DNA from: Comamonadaceae bacterium
GTDB taxonomy: Bacteria; Pseudomonadota; Gammaproteobacteria; Burkholderiales; Burkholderiaceae_C
NCBI GenBank assembly: GCA_947479935.1
Contig: CANKBG010000025.1
Coordinates: forward strand, 1 to 37,480
DNA length: 37,480 bases
Reading direction: 5' to 3'
Of the stretch, positions 15,701-23,676 are shown piece after piece. Numbering within the stretch: the first letter of the stretch is position 1; each line of letters opens with the position of its first letter. A model generated the notes under the pieces. That model was not told where the DNA came from and did no database searches. It worked only from the letters and a program-made list of their open reading frames with translations. Made by a program: the position numbers and the translations under genes.

Positions 15701-16690
15701 ATGGCCACCTCACTCTTAACACCCGATGAACTCTCGAGCTTGGCCGAGGGCGTGAAGGATGGATCCATTCCTGTTGACACAGGATTTAACACCAAAGCGC
15801 GCATTAAAAAATATGACTTGGCCAGCGAAGACAGCAGCTTAGGCGTCAATGTCAGCTCGCTCGACATGATCAACGAGCGGTTCATTCGTGTGTTCCGTTT
15901 GGGTTTGTTGGAAATGCTTCGCACCAGCCCCAAGGTGAATGGCACGCAGGTTCAAATTGTTCGATTTGGTGACTACCTCAAGGGCTTGAAAGCCCCCATG
16001 TCGGTCAACATGATCCGGATGAACCCCTTGCGCGGCTACTCCATTGTGGTGATTGACCCCACGGTGGTTTTTAGCTCGCTTGACACTTTCTTTGGTGGCT
16101 TTGGCCGCGGTGTTGGTGAACTACCACCCAGCCGCATGTTCACTCCTACTGAATCTAGAATCATCAACATGATTTTGGAAGTCTTTTTCAAATCCCTTAA
16201 AGAGGCTTGGTCACCTGTCTTGCCTCTTGAGTTTGAATTGGTCAGCTCAGAAATCAACCCCCAATTTGCTCAAATTGCAGATGAGAACGACTTGGTCATT
16301 CTCACTAGATTTGAAGCCGAAGGCCAATCAAATTCTCAAGGGTTTATCGATTTGGTCTACCCTTACTCTTCTTTGAAACCTATTCGCGAATTGTTGCGCA
16401 GCCGTGTGCAATCAGGCGACGGCAACGAAGAGTCTGACAAACAATGGCATGACGACTTAGAAGATGCCGTTGAAAGCGCCAGCCTTGAAACGCGCATTTT
16501 GTTGGGGAACATTGAAACTTCTTATGGTGAAATTGAAGCCATGCGAGAAGGCGACGTGTTGTTTTTCAAGAAGCCCGAATTGGCCCGTATGATGGTCAAT
16601 GGTTTACCCGCCTTTGATGTTCAGGTGGGTGCTTTGGGCTCACAAGTAGCGGTTCAAGTTGAACGCGCTTACATCCCAGGCTTGCAATAA
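15701..16690 (+). CDS. fliM: Flagellar motor switch protein FliM
   Basis: 329-aa C-ring protein that binds CheY-P and controls rotation direction. The middle CheC-like domain carries VVFSSLDTFFGGFGRG and the segment FTPTESRIINMIL. A C-terminal SpoA domain follows (about 255-325, ETRILLGNIETSYGEIEAMREGDVL). The N-terminal CheY-binding peptide is divergent: LLTPDELSSLAEGV instead of the usual LSQxEIDALL. Ribosome site is weak; the gene is followed by fliN after 18 bases. Confidence 0.95.
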   Translation: MATSLLTPDELSSLAEGVKDGSIPVDTGFNTKARIKKYDLASEDSSLGVNVSSLDMINERFIRVFRLGLLEMLRTSPKVNGTQVQIVRFGDYLKGLKAPMSVNMIRMNPLRGYSIVVIDPTVVFSSLDTFFGGFGRGVGELPPSRMFTPTESRIINMILEVFFKSLKEAWSPVLPLEFELVSSEINPQFAQIADENDLVILTRFEAEGQSNSQGFIDLVYPYSSLKPIRELLRSRVQSGDGNEESDKQWHDDLEDAVESASLETRILLGNIETSYGEIEAMREGDVLFFKKPELARMMVNGLPAFDVQVGALGSQVAVQVERAYIPGLQ

Positions 16691-16708
16691 TTTTTCCAGG
16701 AAACTGTC

Positions 16709-17026
16709 ATGACTGATACTACCGCTGACGCCACCCTTGACAACCCTTTGTTGACAGATGCCTCTGGCAAAATCGACCAAGAAGTGTTGCAAAATATTTC
16801 TGTCACCATGTCCATTGAAGTGGGCCGTGCACAAATTAAAATTCGCGACCTGATGCGTCTCACTCAAGGCAGTGTGGTCGAGCTTGACCGAATTGCCGGT
16901 GAACCGCTCGACCTGCTGGTCAACAACACCATCGTTGCGCAAGGTGAAATTGTGCTGGTCAACGACCGTTATGGTGTCCGCTTAACTCGCGTTGCCCCTG
17001 CTGCCGAACGCATGAAGAATTTGTGA
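16709..17026 (+). CDS. fliN: Flagellar motor switch protein FliN
   Basis: 105-aa C-ring protein that, with FliM, forms the lower ring and helps dock the export ATPase complex. Nearly all of residues 30-100 is a SpoA domain: VTMSIEVGRAQIKIRDLMRLTQGSVVELDR followed by EPLDLLVNNTIVAQGEIVLVNDRYGVRL. AGGAAA precedes the ATG by eight bases. The length is normal for the family. Confidence 0.97.
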   Translation: MTDTTADATLDNPLLTDASGKIDQEVLQNISVTMSIEVGRAQIKIRDLMRLTQGSVVELDRIAGEPLDLLVNNTIVAQGEIVLVNDRYGVRLTRVAPAAERMKNL

Positions 17027-17034
17027 GCTAACTG

Positions 17035-17400
17035 ATGGCACCCGGCATTACAGGCGCTGACGTTTTTAGGATGCTCGGCAGCCTGGGCCTGGTGATTGCA
17101 CTTTTGGTGGCTCTCTTATGGGCACTTCGTAAATTGCAAGGCAAAATGAACAGCCAAAACGCTGGCCGCCGTTTGCAGATCATTGAAAGTTTAAGTGTGG
17201 GCACTCGCCAAAAAGTGGCGCTCATTCGCGTGGGTGAGCGTGAAGTTCTGATTGGCATCAGCCCCACCCAAATCAATGGCATTGCCAGTTGGCCAGATGG
17301 CAAACTCCAACCCGCAGATTTTTCAGACTCTCTCGCCGCTTCTCATTCACATCAAGTCTTGGCCGCTTCGGCGCCAGACGGAGTTCAACATGTTCCGTAA
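17035..17400 (+). CDS. fliO: Flagellar biosynthesis protein FliO
   Basis: 121-aa inner-membrane protein that assists assembly of the FliP ring of the export gate. One membrane segment (about residues 12-31, LGSLGLVIALLVALLWALRKL) is followed by a small cytoplasmic domain (RRLQIIESLSVGTRQKVALIRVGEREVLIGISP) characteristic of FliO. It starts 8 bases after fliN, and its 3' end overlaps the fliP start by 11 bases. Confidence 0.92.
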   Translation: MAPGITGADVFRMLGSLGLVIALLVALLWALRKLQGKMNSQNAGRRLQIIESLSVGTRQKVALIRVGEREVLIGISPTQINGIASWPDGKLQPADFSDSLAASHSHQVLAASAPDGVQHVP

Positions 17401-18142
17401 ACCAGTCGTTTGGGCCAGCCTCATCATAGCCATCGTTGTAATGGCTTTCCCGTTTGTGGCAGCTGCACAAGGCATTCCCATGGTCAATGTGAGCGGCGGC
17501 AAATCTGGCACTCAATACAGTCTGACGCTGCAATTGCTGGCGTTGATGACCTCGCTCACGCTGCTGCCTTCTTTCTTGTTAATGATGACCTCGTTTGTTC
17601 GCATCATCATTGTGCTGTCCATTCTGAGGCAAGCTTTGGGTACAGGTCAAACACCCCCCAACACGGTGTTGGTGGGCTTGGCTTTGTTCCTCACTTTGTT
17701 CATCATGTCGCCGGTGTTGGGCGACATTTACAACAACGCCTTGGTACCCTACATGCAAAACGGCATGTCCTTTGAAAAGGCTTTGGCAGCTGCTGAAGAA
17801 CCTCTCCGCAGTTTCATGTTGAAGCAAACACGAGAAGACGACATTGGCCTCTTTATGCAAATGGCCCGCAAAGACGCCCCTGTCAACGCGGCTGCCGTGC
17901 CTTTTGCCACATTGGTACCCGCCTTCATTACGTCTGAATTGAAAAGCGCCTTCACCATTGGGTTTTTAATTTACATCCCGTTTGTGGTGATTGATTTGAT
18001 TGTGGCCAGCGTGCTGATGTCAATGGGCATGATGATGTTGTCGCCCATGATGATCTCCATGCCTTTCAAGCTCATGTTGTTTGTTTTGGTGGACGGATGG
18101 AGCCTCATATTGGGCTCACTGGCCGCCAGCTTTGTCACCTAA
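17390..18142 (+). CDS. fliP: Flagellar export gate protein FliP
   Basis: 250-aa core of the FliPQR export gate. A cleavable signal peptide (MFRKPVVWASLIIAIVV...AAAQG) is followed by the conserved blocks MTSLTLLPSFLLMMTSFVRIIIVLSILRQALGTGQTPPN and AFTIGFLIYIPFVVIDLIVASVLMSMGMMMLSPMMISMPFKLMLFVLVDGW. I use the ATG at 17390, which overlaps the fliO end; the longer in-frame ORF from 17252 lacks conservation and lies inside fliO. Confidence 0.97.
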   Translation: MFRKPVVWASLIIAIVVMAFPFVAAAQGIPMVNVSGGKSGTQYSLTLQLLALMTSLTLLPSFLLMMTSFVRIIIVLSILRQALGTGQTPPNTVLVGLALFLTLFIMSPVLGDIYNNALVPYMQNGMSFEKALAAAEEPLRSFMLKQTREDDIGLFMQMARKDAPVNAAAVPFATLVPAFITSELKSAFTIGFLIYIPFVVIDLIVASVLMSMGMMMLSPMMISMPFKLMLFVLVDGWSLILGSLAASFVT

Positions 18143-18156
18143 CCTGGACTGTCATC

Positions 18157-18426
18157 ATGGACACTTCTACCGTTGTTGACCTCGGCCGACAAGCTCTTTG
18201 GATCACCGTTTTAATTTCTGCACCACTGCTTGGCGTAGCTCTTATTGTCGGTTTGATTATTGGCGTGCTGCAAGCAGCCACTTCGATCAATGAGGCCACT
18301 CTAAGTTTCATTCCCAAGCTGGCTGCATTGGCCATCACATTGGCCGTGGTGGGTGGATGGCAACTCACTACCTTGGTCGATTACACACGAAGCCTTTTCC
18401 AGCGAATACCTGGATTGTTCACTTAA
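18157..18426 (+). CDS. fliQ: Flagellar export gate protein FliQ
   Basis: 89-aa export-gate subunit with two hydrophobic helices, typical length. The diagnostic segment is ALIVGLIIGVLQAATSINEATLSFIPKL. I take the ATG at 18157, 14 bases after fliP; the longer ORF from 18097 would overlap fliP without any family match. Confidence 0.96.
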   Translation: MDTSTVVDLGRQALWITVLISAPLLGVALIVGLIIGVLQAATSINEATLSFIPKLAALAITLAVVGGWQLTTLVDYTRSLFQRIPGLFT

Positions 18427-18438
18427 GCACGGCTCACC

Positions 18439-19209
18439 ATGGATGTCGCAGCCATTGAATTGCTAGAGCGTTTTTATGCGCTGATCTGGCCCATGCTGCG
18501 AATTTCTGCACTGCTCATTGCTGCGCCCATTTTTTCATTGCGCGCTGTTAATTTACGCATCCGCATTGTGCTGGCCATGTCCATTACTTGGCTGGTGTAT
18601 CCCCTGCATACTTGGCCCACCATTGATCCGCTTTCTGCCGCGGGACTGTTAGAAGTTGCCAATCAACTCATGATTGGCCTTCTCATGGGCCTCATGCTTC
18701 AAGTGGTCACAGCTGCCATTGTGGTGGCGGGCATGTCCATTGCCAATGCCATTGGCCTGTCAATGGCCACCATGATTGACCCCAACATGGGCAACGTGCC
18801 CGTCATCAGCCAATTTTTATTGGTGTTGGGCACCCTCATCTTTGTGGGCTTGGGCGGCCATGGCATGCTGCTTAATTTGGTGGTGGAAAGTTTTACCAGT
18901 TTGCCCATTGGTGGCAACCTGTTGGGTGACATGGCTTGGCGACAACTGGTGGCATGGAGTTCAATGTTGTTTCTGGGCGCCCTACTCACTGCCCTGCCCG
19001 TCATGGTGGCTTTGTTGTTCATCAACATCGGCTTAGGCGTGGCCACACGTGCAGCGCCCAGTTTGAACATTTTTTCGGTAGGATTTCCCGCCATGATTTT
19101 TGCGGGCTTTGGCATTTTAATTTTGGCCCTGCCCAGCATTGGCGCTCGCATTCAGTGGCTTTGGATGCAAGGTTTCTTTCAAGTCCGAACCTTGGTTGGA
19201 CTGTCCTAA
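18439..19209 (+). CDS. fliR: Flagellar export gate protein FliR
   Basis: 256-aa polytopic export-gate subunit that caps the FliPQR helix. Several hydrophobic helices span residues 10-235. Family-typical stretches are FYALIWPMLRISALLIAAPIF near the N-terminus and QVVTAAIVVAGMSIANAIGLSMATMIDPN in the middle. It lies 12 bases after fliQ and 15 bases before flhB. No strong ribosome site, as expected for tight coupling. Confidence 0.95.
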   Translation: MDVAAIELLERFYALIWPMLRISALLIAAPIFSLRAVNLRIRIVLAMSITWLVYPLHTWPTIDPLSAAGLLEVANQLMIGLLMGLMLQVVTAAIVVAGMSIANAIGLSMATMIDPNMGNVPVISQFLLVLGTLIFVGLGGHGMLLNLVVESFTSLPIGGNLLGDMAWRQLVAWSSMLFLGALLTALPVMVALLFINIGLGVATRAAPSLNIFSVGFPAMIFAGFGILILALPSIGARIQWLWMQGFFQVRTLVGLS

Positions 19210-19224
19210 TGGAGGCCGCACACC

Positions 19225-20370
19225 ATGGCTGAAAAAAGTAGCTCAGAACCCACCGAAGAAGCCACCGCCAGAAAACTTCGCAATGCCCGCGACGATGGAC
19301 AAGTTGCGCGCTCTGTCGAACTACCTGCTGCCGCAGTCACCATTGGCGCCATTTTGGTGATGTACTTTATTGGCAGCGCTTGGATGGCTCGCATGGCCCA
19401 GTTGTTTGCACAAGGTTTTAAGTTTGATCGCAAAACCTTAGACAACCCCGAACTACTGGCACCCGCTTTTGCCTCACAGATTGGTGAAAGCTTTTTGCTG
19501 ATCGTGCCCATTTTGGGAGTCACCGCGGTATTGGCAGTGCTGGCCAGTGGCGCCACCGGCGGCTATTTGTTTTCTCTCAAAAGTGTGCTGCCAAATTTTG
19601 GCAAGCTCAGCCCTTTGCAAGGTTTTTCTCGCATGTTTGGCTCTAAAGCTTTCGTTGAGTTGGGCAAGGCCATCTTGAAATTTTCACTGGTGGCCACAGT
19701 GCTTTGGACCTTGGTCAGTCGACAACTTGATCAGCTCATGGAGTTGGGTCAAATGGGATTGGAACCCGCTTTAGCCCATGCAGGCATCATGATTGGTGAA
19801 TCGGCCTTGTGGCTGTCATTGAGCTTGCTGGTCATTGCCCTCATTGATGCGCCTTATCAGCGTTTTGCTTTTATGAAGCGCATGCGCATGACCAAGCAAG
19901 AAGTGAAAGACGAGATGAAGGACATGGAAGGCCAGCCTGAGGTGAAAGCCAAAATTCGCCAACGTCAACGCGAAATGGCCAACAATCGCATGCTGCAAAA
20001 AGTGAAAGATGCCGACGTCGTCATTACCAACCCAGAGCACTTTGCAGTTGCACTTTCTTATGACCCTACAGGTGATGGCGCGCCGCTGCTGCTGGCCAAA
20101 GGTTCTGACTTTTTGGCGCAACGCATTCGCGAAGAAGCTGAAAAAAACGGTGTTGAAATTTTTGCGGCTCCGCCCTTGGCGCGTGCGCTTTACTTCACGA
20201 CCAAACTCGATCATCCGATTCCAGAGGCTTTGTACTTAGCGGTCGCGCAAGTCATTGCCTACGTGTTCAGTTTGGCCGATATCAGGCCAGGTGTTGAGCG
20301 CATGGGCAAACCCAACCCCAAAATTCCACCATCGATGCAGTTTGATGCCAATGGCAAACTTATTTCCTAA
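19225..20370 (+). CDS. flhB: Flagellar export switch protein FlhB with NPEH in place of NPTH
   Basis: 381-aa inner-membrane protein that controls substrate specificity of flagellar export. The start MAEKSSSEPTEEATARKLRNARDDGQVARS is typical, followed by four membrane segments, the linker MRMTKQEVKDEMKDMEGQPEVKAKIRQRQREMA and the cytoplasmic domain. The autocleavage site is normally N-P-T-H; here the codons are AAC CCA GAG CAC, giving NPEH at residues 270-273. The cyclising Asn and the Pro and His are kept, but Thr is Glu. GGAGG precedes the ATG. Last canonical gene of the fliK-flhB run. Confidence 0.96.
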   Translation: MAEKSSSEPTEEATARKLRNARDDGQVARSVELPAAAVTIGAILVMYFIGSAWMARMAQLFAQGFKFDRKTLDNPELLAPAFASQIGESFLLIVPILGVTAVLAVLASGATGGYLFSLKSVLPNFGKLSPLQGFSRMFGSKAFVELGKAILKFSLVATVLWTLVSRQLDQLMELGQMGLEPALAHAGIMIGESALWLSLSLLVIALIDAPYQRFAFMKRMRMTKQEVKDEMKDMEGQPEVKAKIRQRQREMANNRMLQKVKDADVVITNPEHFAVALSYDPTGDGAPLLLAKGSDFLAQRIREEAEKNGVEIFAAPPLARALYFTTKLDHPIPEALYLAVAQVIAYVFSLADIRPGVERMGKPNPKIPPSMQFDANGKLIS

Positions 20371-20394
20371 GCTTAGCCTGAATCAATCATTGCC

Positions 20395-21699
20395 ATGCCA
20401 GATCTTTTCTTTCAACCCCTAGACGAAGCGCGCATGCAAGCCTGCGTGAATGGCGTTGCGCGGGAAGGCATGTGCGTGGTGGTGCATTGTCCCCAAACGG
20501 CATTGCTTAATCATTACGGCCATATTTTCTTAAACCATTTGCGCGAGGCCTTGCCAAATGGAACCTTAGAGAGCTACAGCCCTAGCGATGCAGACGTGTT
20601 GATTGAAAACTTCAATCAAATGGTTTCTGCGATGTCAGTGCAAGAAGCTTTGAAAGCTGGCAATTTAAGCGATGTCAACAAGGTTTGGGTGATCAAAAGT
20701 GCACACAGCATGGACCCCCATGAAATTGAATTGTTAGGTCAATTGCTTCAACAGTTTCCAGGCTCTAAAGTTCGAGTTGTTTTGTGGATGGCTGGCTCTG
20801 AACCCAGCGCCAATCTGTTAAATGCTTTGGGCAAAAAAATGATGCGCTGGAATATTGCACTGCCCAATTCTGCTCAAACCCAAACTTTTTGGAACCAGGC
20901 ACGCACACATGGACAAGAAGAAGATGTGCGAGCCATGCTTGAACAACTCAGGCTCATGGAGCACGTGCCAGCTGCATTGCGAGCAGTTAGAGAATCAAAG
21001 TCATCTGGTGCAGTCAATCGAAATAAAAAAAAATCCAAGTTAACAGCTCCTAAAATCGCAGTTGGCGCCTTGGTTATTCTGGCGCTTCTGATGGGCGGTA
21101 CAGTCTTTGTGGCTTGGCTGCAACCCGAGATTTTTGCTAGTCTTAAGTTTGGCAATGAGTCAACTGAACCCAAAGAAAATAAGCCGAGCGATCAAAACGA
21201 GGCCCCTAAGCTGGTGGCAACAGAAACTAAAACTGAAACTGAAAGCTCAGCGACAGCGCCTAACCCGCCACCTCAACCAACTTTGCCGCTTCAAACAGCT
21301 CAGCCCTTAGAGACTTCGCCTACAAAATTGCCGGATGAAGCAAGTTCAAAGGCTAGCAAAGTCGATGATTCGACGGTGGAATTGCCGGACGAAGCTTTGC
21401 AAGGTAAAAAATGGGCCGAGCAGTTACCGCCTCAAAGATGGCTGGTTTTGCACGGCGCTTACAAAAGCTTTGCCATTGCCAAACAAGTCAAAAAAGCCTA
21501 CCCAGGGCTAAAGAATTCCCGAGTTGTGCCGGTATATAAGCCTAATGAGCCTTTAGCTACTTTTGTTTTGGCTTCGGGTCCGTTTGAAACATTGCAATCA
21601 GCCGAGGAATTTACCAAACTTAGCACTTTGCCAAGCCCTGGTACGGTGCGAACTGAACGGAATTTAAAAAGTCGGTTGGCGCCCAGTGCCAAACCTTAG
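20395..21699 (+). CDS. DamX-like membrane protein with SPOR domain
   Basis: 434-aa protein of uncertain role. Residues 1-195 look like a degenerate ATPase-type fold (MCVVVHCPQTALLNHYG; VNKVWVIKSAHSMDPHEIELLGQLLQQFPGSKVRVVLWMAG) with no Walker A lysine motif. A basic stretch (209-215) leads to a membrane segment (219-242). A Pro/Thr/Glu-rich periplasmic linker follows, and a C-terminal SPOR-like domain (about 346-425: RWLVLHGAYKSFAIAKQVKKAYPGLKNSRVVPVYKPNEPLATFVLASGPF) that should bind denuded peptidoglycan. The order ATPase-like, membrane helix, SPOR resembles DamX. It starts 24 bases after flhB with no clear ribosome site and is followed by two more unrecognised genes. Inferred role: link between the flagellar base and septal or polar peptidoglycan. 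Confidence 0.8.
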   Translation: MPDLFFQPLDEARMQACVNGVAREGMCVVVHCPQTALLNHYGHIFLNHLREALPNGTLESYSPSDADVLIENFNQMVSAMSVQEALKAGNLSDVNKVWVIKSAHSMDPHEIELLGQLLQQFPGSKVRVVLWMAGSEPSANLLNALGKKMMRWNIALPNSAQTQTFWNQARTHGQEEDVRAMLEQLRLMEHVPAALRAVRESKSSGAVNRNKKKSKLTAPKIAVGALVILALLMGGTVFVAWLQPEIFASLKFGNESTEPKENKPSDQNEAPKLVATETKTETESSATAPNPPPQPTLPLQTAQPLETSPTKLPDEASSKASKVDDSTVELPDEALQGKKWAEQLPPQRWLVLHGAYKSFAIAKQVKKAYPGLKNSRVVPVYKPNEPLATFVLASGPFETLQSAEEFTKLSTLPSPGTVRTERNLKSRLAPSAKP

Positions 21700-21708
21700 G
21701 AAGAGCCC

Positions 21709-22641
21709 ATGAGCGACCCTGAAATTATCAAGACAAATTCACCTCACAGAGTTTCAATTCCTGAGGGGTCTAGCAACGCTTTCGGTCAAAAAGCGGTAGT
21801 TGGAGAAGCCTCCATTCGCAAAGTCTTGAGCGAAGGCGAGGGTGAAAACAATGAATTTACCCTCAGCAACGACGAGCTCAAGGGCAAGAACCGCCCATTG
21901 TCATTGGATGATGAAATAGCTTTAGCAAGAGAATCCTTGCAAAACAGAAAAGACACTCGAATTGAAAACGGGGCCCAAAAGTCAAACGATGAGCTTCGGG
22001 CAGGCAAAGACGGGGTCAAGATTGACAAAGATTTGCGGGCTGAAAAAGCAGCCGTCAGTTTGGATGACATGTTGAAGGGCCCCAAAGAAGGTGTCCGCAC
22101 TGGCAAAGACCTGAGAGCCGAAAAAGAAGGCGTCGATCCTTCGGTTGAATTGCGTGCAGAAAAAGCGGGCGTTGATCCTTCAGGTGAATTACGTGCTGAA
22201 AAAGAAGCGGCTCCGTCTGCCAACAATTTACGTGTGCCCAAAGAAGGCGTCAATCCTGATGGCGATTTAAAAGCACCCAAAGAAGCCGTCACCGCAAACA
22301 ACGACCTTCGCGCGCCCAAAGAAAATGCAAGGGCCGATTCCGAATTGCGCGCCCCGAAAGAAGGCGTTAAAACAAATACTGCTGCTGCATTGGCAAGTTC
22401 AGATCCTTTGGCATCCGTTCAACGTGCCGCTTCTGCCAATGAAAGCTCCGCAACTACAAGCTCTAAAGAAGTTGCACCGCAACAATCAAACGCGCCGTCA
22501 AACGAATCAAGCTTTGCAGCACAAACTGCTAATCCCCCAGAAGCAGAGACCGAGATGGATTTTCCAGCGCGTGTGGTTCATTTGAAAATTGAAAACGACA
22601 ACTTGCGAACCAAACTAGACAAACTTGAGTCTGCGACTTGA
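21709..22641 (+). CDS. Hydrophilic 13-residue-repeat protein, unknown function
   Basis: 310-aa, highly charged protein with no signal peptide or membrane helix, presumably cytoplasmic. From residue 94 ten consecutive 13-residue units of the form x-[E/D]-L-[R/K]-A-x-K-E-G-V-x-x-x run without a gap to residue 223. Three weaker units (55-93) continue the same register upstream. A Ser/Ala/Gln-rich linker (226-275) follows, and a short terminal coiled-coil-like segment (VVHLKIENDNLRTKLDKLES). GGAAGAG lies before the ATG, 9 bases after the SPOR gene. I do not recognise the family. Its position suggests a partner of the flanking membrane proteins. Confidence 0.85.
   Translation: MSDPEIIKTNSPHRVSIPEGSSNAFGQKAVVGEASIRKVLSEGEGENNEFTLSNDELKGKNRPLSLDDEIALARESLQNRKDTRIENGAQKSNDELRAGKDGVKIDKDLRAEKAAVSLDDMLKGPKEGVRTGKDLRAEKEGVDPSVELRAEKAGVDPSGELRAEKEAAPSANNLRVPKEGVNPDGDLKAPKEAVTANNDLRAPKENARADSELRAPKEGVKTNTAAALASSDPLASVQRAASANESSATTSSKEVAPQQSNAPSNESSFAAQTANPPEAETEMDFPARVVHLKIENDNLRTKLDKLESAT
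21988..22377 (+). repeat. Ten tandem 39-bp coding repeats (13 residues each)
   Basis: Leu residues at 96, 109, 122, 135, 148, 161, 174, 187, 200 and 213 are spaced exactly 13 apart, each followed by R/K-[A/V/G]-x-K. Core examples are LRAEKEGVDPSVE, LRAEKAGVDPSGE and LRAPKEGVKTNTA. Nucleotide copies differ, so the array is not a very recent expansion, although the two central LRAEK units are close to each other. Confidence 0.9.
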
Positions 22642-22680
22642 GCTCCTACTCAAATCTCAGCACACTGAAAGGCAAATGCC

Positions 22681-23643
22681 ATGAGCACCGATAAAAATCA
22701 CAAAGAAGCTGAACACAGCGAGCCCACGACGGGAGCTTCCGATCATCACGCGCATGATGATGCGCACAACGAGCCTTCTGGTCATGCCCAAACAAGCTCA
22801 CTCTCGCAGTCTCACGAAGAAGAGCTCGAAGGCATCAAAATACTGGCCCTTGATTCTGCTGAGTTGGCAACGCGTTCAGCCAATTTGGCCACTCACGCGG
22901 GTGAGCACATGCGCAGTGTCATTGAAAAGTTAGAGGCTTCGCAGACGAAACAACGCAAGCACACGCTCATTATTTTTGGCGTTGCTGGAAGCCTGATGCT
23001 CATTGCAACCATGATTTTTGCAGGCATGTCTATCAGCCTCAAATCCAGAATCAATCAACTGGACACGATGGTGTCTGCTGTCGGCAAACGCGTCATAGAG
23101 CTTGACGCCTCCATGGAATTGGTAGGCTCAGTCAATGACGCCTTGCAAGAGATGGTGGGCAAGCAAGAAGGTATTGCCGATGCGCAGGGCAAACTGGAAG
23201 CCAAAATTGGTGAATCAATCAAGAGCGCGCAAGGCGTGCCCGAAGAAACAGCCAAACAGCTTGACGCTAAAAATCAAATTCTAGCCAAACAAGTTCAGTC
23301 ACTGGATGGTCGCCTTCAATCACAGGCCAATGCCATCAATGCACTTTCAAGCATCATGAAAAATGTGCAAGGCTCTATGACGGACAGCAATGGCCTGAAA
23401 CGCGAAATGGAAAACTTGGCACGCATTCAAAGAGAGCGACAAGCACTCGAATTGCAAGCCAGTGTGCAAGCCAATTCCGCAACTGTACAAGCTGCCAATT
23501 TGGCCGCACAACAAACTGCGCAAGCCAATGCCGCCGCCGCTGCCGCCGCAAGGCAAAAGGAGAGAATGGTTCAGTATCCTAGGCCACAGTCAACAGACAC
23601 AACACCTGCTGGCAGCAGCGGTGTTTTGAGTGTGAAACCGTAA
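22681..23643 (+). CDS. Membrane-anchored coiled-coil protein, unknown function
   Basis: 320-aa protein. The N-terminus (1-45) is rich in His, Asp and Glu (HHAHDDAHNEPSGHA). A helical segment (47-92) and a basic QRKH precede one membrane helix (about 94-120). The rest is a long alpha-helical, coiled-coil-like region (121-290) rich in Q, A, E and K, including an Ala-rich run, and a short disordered tail. By the positive-inside rule the coiled coil is probably periplasmic. AAAGG lies upstream of the ATG. Third of three unrecognised genes after flhB; convergent with the sigma-54 activator gene. A scaffold or polar-anchoring role is conceivable but unsupported. Confidence 0.8.
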   Translation: MSTDKNHKEAEHSEPTTGASDHHAHDDAHNEPSGHAQTSSLSQSHEEELEGIKILALDSAELATRSANLATHAGEHMRSVIEKLEASQTKQRKHTLIIFGVAGSLMLIATMIFAGMSISLKSRINQLDTMVSAVGKRVIELDASMELVGSVNDALQEMVGKQEGIADAQGKLEAKIGESIKSAQGVPEETAKQLDAKNQILAKQVQSLDGRLQSQANAINALSSIMKNVQGSMTDSNGLKREMENLARIQRERQALELQASVQANSATVQAANLAAQQTAQANAAAAAAARQKERMVQYPRPQSTDTTPAGSSGVLSVKP

Positions 23644-23676
23644 AAATTAGCGCTAAGTTTTTGCGCGCAATTTTTT
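23642..23676. terminator. Bidirectional terminator between convergent genes
   Basis: AAAAATT (23642-23648) pairs with AATTTTT (23669-23675) and GCGC (23650-23653) with GCGC (23663-23666), leaving a loop of about 9 bases and T-runs on both strands. It sits exactly between the stop codons of the coiled-coil gene and the sigma-54 activator gene. Confidence 0.7.
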
